From JAWPNA01 sp045402695 (GTDB lineage Bacteria > Acidobacteriota > Polarisedimenticolia > JACPZX01 > DASXTC01), in the NCBI GenBank assembly GCA_045402695.1, contig JAWPNA010000001.1:1-32870 (forward strand): DNA of 32,870 nucleotides, read 5' to 3'. Positions within the stretch are counted from its first letter, which is position 1. Every line of letters starts with the position of its first letter. This document shows, one piece after another, positions 30,382 through 32,870 of this stretch. The position numbers were made by a program, and so were the translations under genes. The notes beneath the pieces were generated by a model. That model saw nothing but the letters and a program-made list of their open reading frames with translations, had not been told where the DNA came from and ran no database searches.

Positions 30382-31039
30382 GGGCTGGCGGGATCGCTTC
30401 AGACACCCGCAGCGCCAGCTCATCCAGCTTACCCACAAAGCCATGCGTGGCGTCCTTCACCACCAGCAGACTGGCTCCTCCCGGCACCCTTGCGGATAGA
30501 GCGATCAGCAACGGCAGCGGGCCGAACTGGTCCTCGTCACCCTGGATCAGGCTCAGCGGCGCCGAACACCCAAGCAGGAAGCTGAAGTCGTACAACGCCA
30601 CCGGCAGTCCGATGCCGATCAGCCCGGCAACCCTGCCATCGGCGCGACAGGCGCTCAGTCCCACGTAAGCTCCGAAGGAATAGCCCGCGACAAGCAGGGG
30701 GACTCCCGGGTAACGCCCGCCGAGGTGATCGAGCGCGACCTTCACGTCCTCCTGTTCTCCCTTCCCCCCGCTGTGCGCCCCCTCGCTGAGGCCCGCCCCC
30801 CTGAAGTTGAACCTCATCGCCGGCAAGCCGGCTCCCGTCAGAGCGCCGGCGGCCGCGTGCACCACCTTGTTGTGCAGCGTGCCCCCGAACAGCGGATGGG
30901 GGTGGCAGACGAGGGCGGCGCCCGCGAAGGGTCCGGAGGACGACGGCTCCTTGATCAAACACTCGATCCGGCCTGCCGGGCCCGGCAGGAAGAAGCTCTC
31001 GATAGCGTGACCTCCTCGGGAAACAGTGCAGAGTAGCAC
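30350..31039 (-). CDS. Alpha/beta hydrolase (dienelactone-hydrolase-like family)
   Basis: Up to 229 residues on the minus strand from GTG 31039. Motifs in order: ALVCHPHPLFGGTLHNKVVH, RFNFRGAGLSEG (oxyanion region), the nucleophile elbow GYSFGAYVG, the acid in LIQGDEDQFGP, and the catalytic His in DATHGFVGKLDEL. This is the layout of small cytosolic hydrolases annotated as alpha/beta or OsmC-linked hydrolases. No signal peptide is present and the substrate is unknown. The start is uncertain: the only strong ribosome site (AGGAGG, 31016-31011) lies inside the frame and is followed seven bases later by ATC, not ATG. The 3' end overlaps the DUF3501 gene. Confidence 0.85.
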   Translation of the reverse strand: MLLCTVSRGGHAIESFFLPGPAGRIECLIKEPSSSGPFAGAALVCHPHPLFGGTLHNKVVHAAAGALTGAGLPAMRFNFRGAGLSEGAHSGGKGEQEDVKVALDHLGGRYPGVPLLVAGYSFGAYVGLSACRADGRVAGLIGIGLPVALYDFSFLLGCSAPLSLIQGDEDQFGPLPLLIALSARVPGGASLLVVKDATHGFVGKLDELALRVSEAIPPALTRNPPPKPA

Positions 31040-31084
31040 AGGGCCTGATCCGGGCCGGCCGTTCCAGCAACCTGGACGGGGGAC

Positions 31085-31122
31085 TTGACGTATGATACCA
31101 AAGTGATATCATTACGACATCA
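31085..31122 (+). promoter_or_regulatory. Sigma-70 promoter overlaid by three 11-bp-phased operator repeats
   Basis: TTGACG (31085-31090) and TATCAT (31107-31112) are 16 bases apart, forming a promoter for the SPFH gene. Lying over and just after the -10 are three related octamers, TGATACCA (31093-31100), TGATATCA (31104-31111) and CGACATCA (31115-31122), each separated by three bases, so they repeat every 11 bp on one face of the helix. This is how ribbon-helix-helix repressors bind in tandem. The Arc-type protein encoded at 32020 is the obvious candidate repressor. Confidence 0.65.
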
Positions 31123-31138
31123 CTCAAGGAGGGCTTCG

Positions 31139-32008
31139 ATGATCAGGGAACGTGAACGATCGGGCGTCTCGGGATGGGTGGCGTTGGCAATCCTGGTTCC
31201 TCTTCTGGGGTTGTGCGTCTGGGGTTTCGTCTCCGCGGCGATGGCCAAGCACGCTTGGCTGATGGTTGGCACGGGACTGGCGGGGCTCGCCGTCATCGTC
31301 TGCCTGTGCGGGCTGTTCGTGGTCAATCCCAACGAAGGCCGGGTGCTGCAGCTTTTCGGAGCCTACCTCGGCACCATCAAGCTGCCGGGGCTGCGGTGGG
31401 CCAACCCGTTGTACACCAAGAGGCGCCTGTCGCTGCGCGTGCGAAACTTCGAGAGCGCGCGCCTCAAGGTGAACGATACCGAAGGCAACCCGATCGAGAT
31501 CGCAGCTGTCGTGGTCTGGAGGGTTGTGGACACCGCCGAGGCTTCCTTCGAAGTGGACAACTACGACAACTACGTGCACGTGCAGAGCGAGGCGGCGCTC
31601 AGGAACCTCGCGACCAGGTACCCCTATGACACGCATGAGGATGGGGAGATGTCTCTGCGCGGCCACACAGTGGAGATCGCCGCGCACCTGAAGACCGAGA
31701 TCCAGGAAAGGCTGACCAAGGCCGGCGTGGAGGTGGTCGAGGCCCGGATCAGCCACCTGGCCTACGCTCCGGAGATCGCCTCGGCGATGCTGCAGCGCCA
31801 GCAGGCCGGCGCCATCATCGCCGCGCGCACCCGCATCGTGGAGGGCGCCGTCACCATGGTGCAGATGGCCCTCGAGCGGCTCGCGCGCGACAAGATCGTC
31901 GATCTGGACGAGGAGCGCAAGGCCGCGATGGTGAGCAACCTGCTGGTGGTGCTCTGCGGCCACGTGGCGCCACAGCCCGTCGTCAACACCGGCACGATCT
32001 ACCACTAG
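31139..32008 (+). CDS. SPFH (band 7/stomatin-like) membrane protein
   Basis: 289 residues. The ATG at 31139 is chosen because AGGAGGG (31127-31133) sits just upstream; the frame is open further up, but that covers the promoter. Two N-terminal membrane helices (about 12-33 and 41-62) precede the SPFH domain: NEGRVLQLFGAYLGTIKLPG, RRLSLRVRNFESARLKVNDT and EGNPIEIAAVVVWRVVDTA. Next come a helical region and VVEARISHLAYAPEIASAML with RQQAGAIIAARTRIVEGA. Such proteins oligomerise in membrane microdomains and scaffold proteases or transporters. The gene is followed, after 11 bases, by a small Arc-type DNA-binding protein, a pairing I recall from many genomes. Regulation is probably by that protein at the operator repeats upstream. 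Confidence 0.9.
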   Translation: MIRERERSGVSGWVALAILVPLLGLCVWGFVSAAMAKHAWLMVGTGLAGLAVIVCLCGLFVVNPNEGRVLQLFGAYLGTIKLPGLRWANPLYTKRRLSLRVRNFESARLKVNDTEGNPIEIAAVVVWRVVDTAEASFEVDNYDNYVHVQSEAALRNLATRYPYDTHEDGEMSLRGHTVEIAAHLKTEIQERLTKAGVEVVEARISHLAYAPEIASAMLQRQQAGAIIAARTRIVEGAVTMVQMALERLARDKIVDLDEERKAAMVSNLLVVLCGHVAPQPVVNTGTIYH

Positions 32009-32019
32009 TCGTCGGGACC

Positions 32020-32208
32020 ATGGGAGAGCGGAAGGGATTCCTGCTGCGGATCGACCCGGAGGTGCTGGAGGCGCTCCAGCGCTGGGCCGCGGACGAGCTG
32101 CGAAGTCTGAACGGGCAGATCGAATACGTACTGCGCCGCGGGCTTCAGGAGGCGGGGCGGCTGAAGTCCAGGCCCCCGCCGGGGGATCGCACGGTCAGGC
32201 GTCAATAG
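32020..32208 (+). CDS. Arc-type ribbon-helix-helix DNA-binding protein
   Basis: 62 residues. The sequence KGFLLRIDPEVLEALQRWAA, DELRSLNGQIEYVLRRGLQE matches the Arc/MetJ ribbon-helix-helix fold: a short beta strand (FLLRID) that enters the DNA major groove, then two helices joined by RSLNGQ. It dimerises to bind DNA, often as tandem dimers on 11-bp-spaced half-sites. The C-terminus is a basic tail (KSRPPPGDRTVRRQ). It lies 11 bases after the SPFH gene and is probably its autoregulator, acting at the repeats at 31093-31122. That link is inference. Confidence 0.87.
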   Translation: MGERKGFLLRIDPEVLEALQRWAADELRSLNGQIEYVLRRGLQEAGRLKSRPPPGDRTVRRQ

Positions 32209-32237
32209 ATGGACGCGCCGGCTCCGCCTCACGGGAC

Positions 32238-32870
32238 TCATCCGAGGCCCCGGTGCATGATGGCGGCGGAGGCACAGCAGTCGAGCGAGAACTCCGCGCT
32301 CTTGCGCGCCTCCTCGGGCACCTCGGAGCGCGTGATGCGCGTGAAGCCGTGCCGTGCGGCCATCGTCTCGATGGTGAGCGTCAGCAGGTAGGCGTCGCGG
32401 CAGCCCGCGCGGCGGGCTCGTGCGAGGACCTCATCGATGAGCGCGGCGCCCAGGCCGAGGCCGCGCGCCTCGGGCAGGACGGCGAGGCTCCGCAGCACGC
32501 ACGCGGAGCCGTACTGCTCCAATCCCGCGCACCCAGCCACGCGACCGTGGCGGCGCGCGACGAGAAAACCGTCGAGCTGCTCGGCGGCGCCATCGAGGGG
32601 CAGGCCGCAGGCCGAGAGCACCTGCTCGATCTCGGGCAGGTCCGCGGGAAGCGCCGGCTCGATGGTCGCGCCGTGGGCGGGCCGCCTCCCCGTCACCTTC
32701 ATCGACCAGACCTTTCCGCCGCCGGCCTCCACCTCCTTCGCCTCCCACCGGAACCTGTCTGACACCTCGATCTGTTCGAGGCCGGCATCGCGCGCCGCCT
32801 GAAGATACGCCTCTTCGGAGGGGGCGCCCCCGATGCACGCGCAGTACTTGGCCGGGTCTGCGAGAATCTC
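32238..32870 (-). CDS. arsM-arsN2 fusion: Arsenite methyltransferase C-terminus fused to ArsN2-type GNAT acetyltransferase (runs off right edge)
   Basis: The minus-strand frame enters from the right edge with no stop and ends at 32238, giving at least 210 residues. The first part reads EILADPAKYCACIGGAPSEE, AYLQAARDAGLEQIEVSDRF and GGKVWSMKVTGRRP. This matches the C-terminal segment of ArsM, including the conserved Y-C-x-C-I-x-G-A motif that helps bind arsenite. After HGATIEPALPADLPEIEQVL it continues as a GNAT domain: GLEQYGSACVLRSLAVLPEA, RGLGLGAALIDEVLARARRA (acetyl-CoA loop) and LTLTIETMAARHGFTRITRS, the pattern of ArsN2, which acetylates organoarsenicals. The SAM-binding half of ArsM is outside the window. 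The GTG at 32765 could start a GNAT-only product, but it lies mid-domain, so a fusion is preferred. Confidence 0.75.
   Translation of the reverse strand, partial: EILADPAKYCACIGGAPSEEAYLQAARDAGLEQIEVSDRFRWEAKEVEAGGGKVWSMKVTGRRPAHGATIEPALPADLPEIEQVLSACGLPLDGAAEQLDGFLVARRHGRVAGCAGLEQYGSACVLRSLAVLPEARGLGLGAALIDEVLARARRAGCRDAYLLTLTIETMAARHGFTRITRSEVPEEARKSAEFSLDCCASAAIMHRGLG

Overview
The window is GC-rich bacterial DNA from a Gram-negative organism. It encodes outer-membrane barrels, lipoproteins, a tripartite RND exporter and periplasmic cytochrome c. The gene mix (sulfatase-like protein fused to TPRs, sucC-sucD-ndk, FHA kinase, many stress and metal genes) would fit Acidobacteriota or a similar soil or sediment lineage. 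That placement rests on gene content only. No rRNA, tRNA or CRISPR array was seen.

Layout. 1-881: edge-truncated GT-C membrane glycosyltransferase. 1018-1510: dead IS1380-type transposase fragment. 1770-6880: envelope and stress genes (M48 protease, Fe/Mn superoxide dismutase, BON lipoprotein, AI-2E family membrane protein, GlsB/YeaQ-type protein, small beta-barrel). Three of these transcription units are preceded by canonical -24/-12 sigma-54 promoters. 7001-9818: FHA protein fused in frame, across an amber stop, to a histidine kinase lacking its H-box, then a two-CBS protein and an RlmD/RumA-type 23S rRNA methyltransferase. 10070-12622: zinc-ribbon peptide and sulfatase-fold/TPR protein. 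12744-14420: XRE fragment, phosphodiester glycosidase and a broken kinase/receiver. 14511-20495 (minus): Cys-rich small protein followed by czcC-czcB-czcA, divergent from an EamA transporter with a His-rich tail.

21768-24253: sucC-sucD-ndk behind a near-consensus sigma-70 promoter. Directly after ndk comes a metal/redox cluster: a multicopper oxidase C-terminus carrying a heavy-metal-binding domain, cytochrome c, a small His-rich periplasmic protein, a CPCC thioredoxin-fold protein and an outer-membrane barrel. The barrel gene starts at a GTG overlapping the previous stop codon. It has two in-frame UGA codons (UGA-GCC-UGA) exactly at the end of its signal peptide, followed at SECIS distance by a perfect 7-bp hairpin with a GGTC loop. 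I read this as a candidate double-selenocysteine outer-membrane protein, and it is the most unusual item here. 27535-30381: PerR/Fur regulator, rubrerythrin, two-cluster Fe-S protein and DUF3501, a coherent peroxide-defence operon.

30350-32870: alpha/beta hydrolase (minus), then an SPFH protein with an Arc-type ribbon-helix-helix protein behind a promoter overlaid by three 11-bp-phased operator repeats. At the right edge is the C-terminal part of what reads as an ArsM-ArsN2 fusion. The overall theme is heavy-metal and oxidative-stress handling at the cell envelope, mixed with gene remnants that indicate past insertions and deletions.
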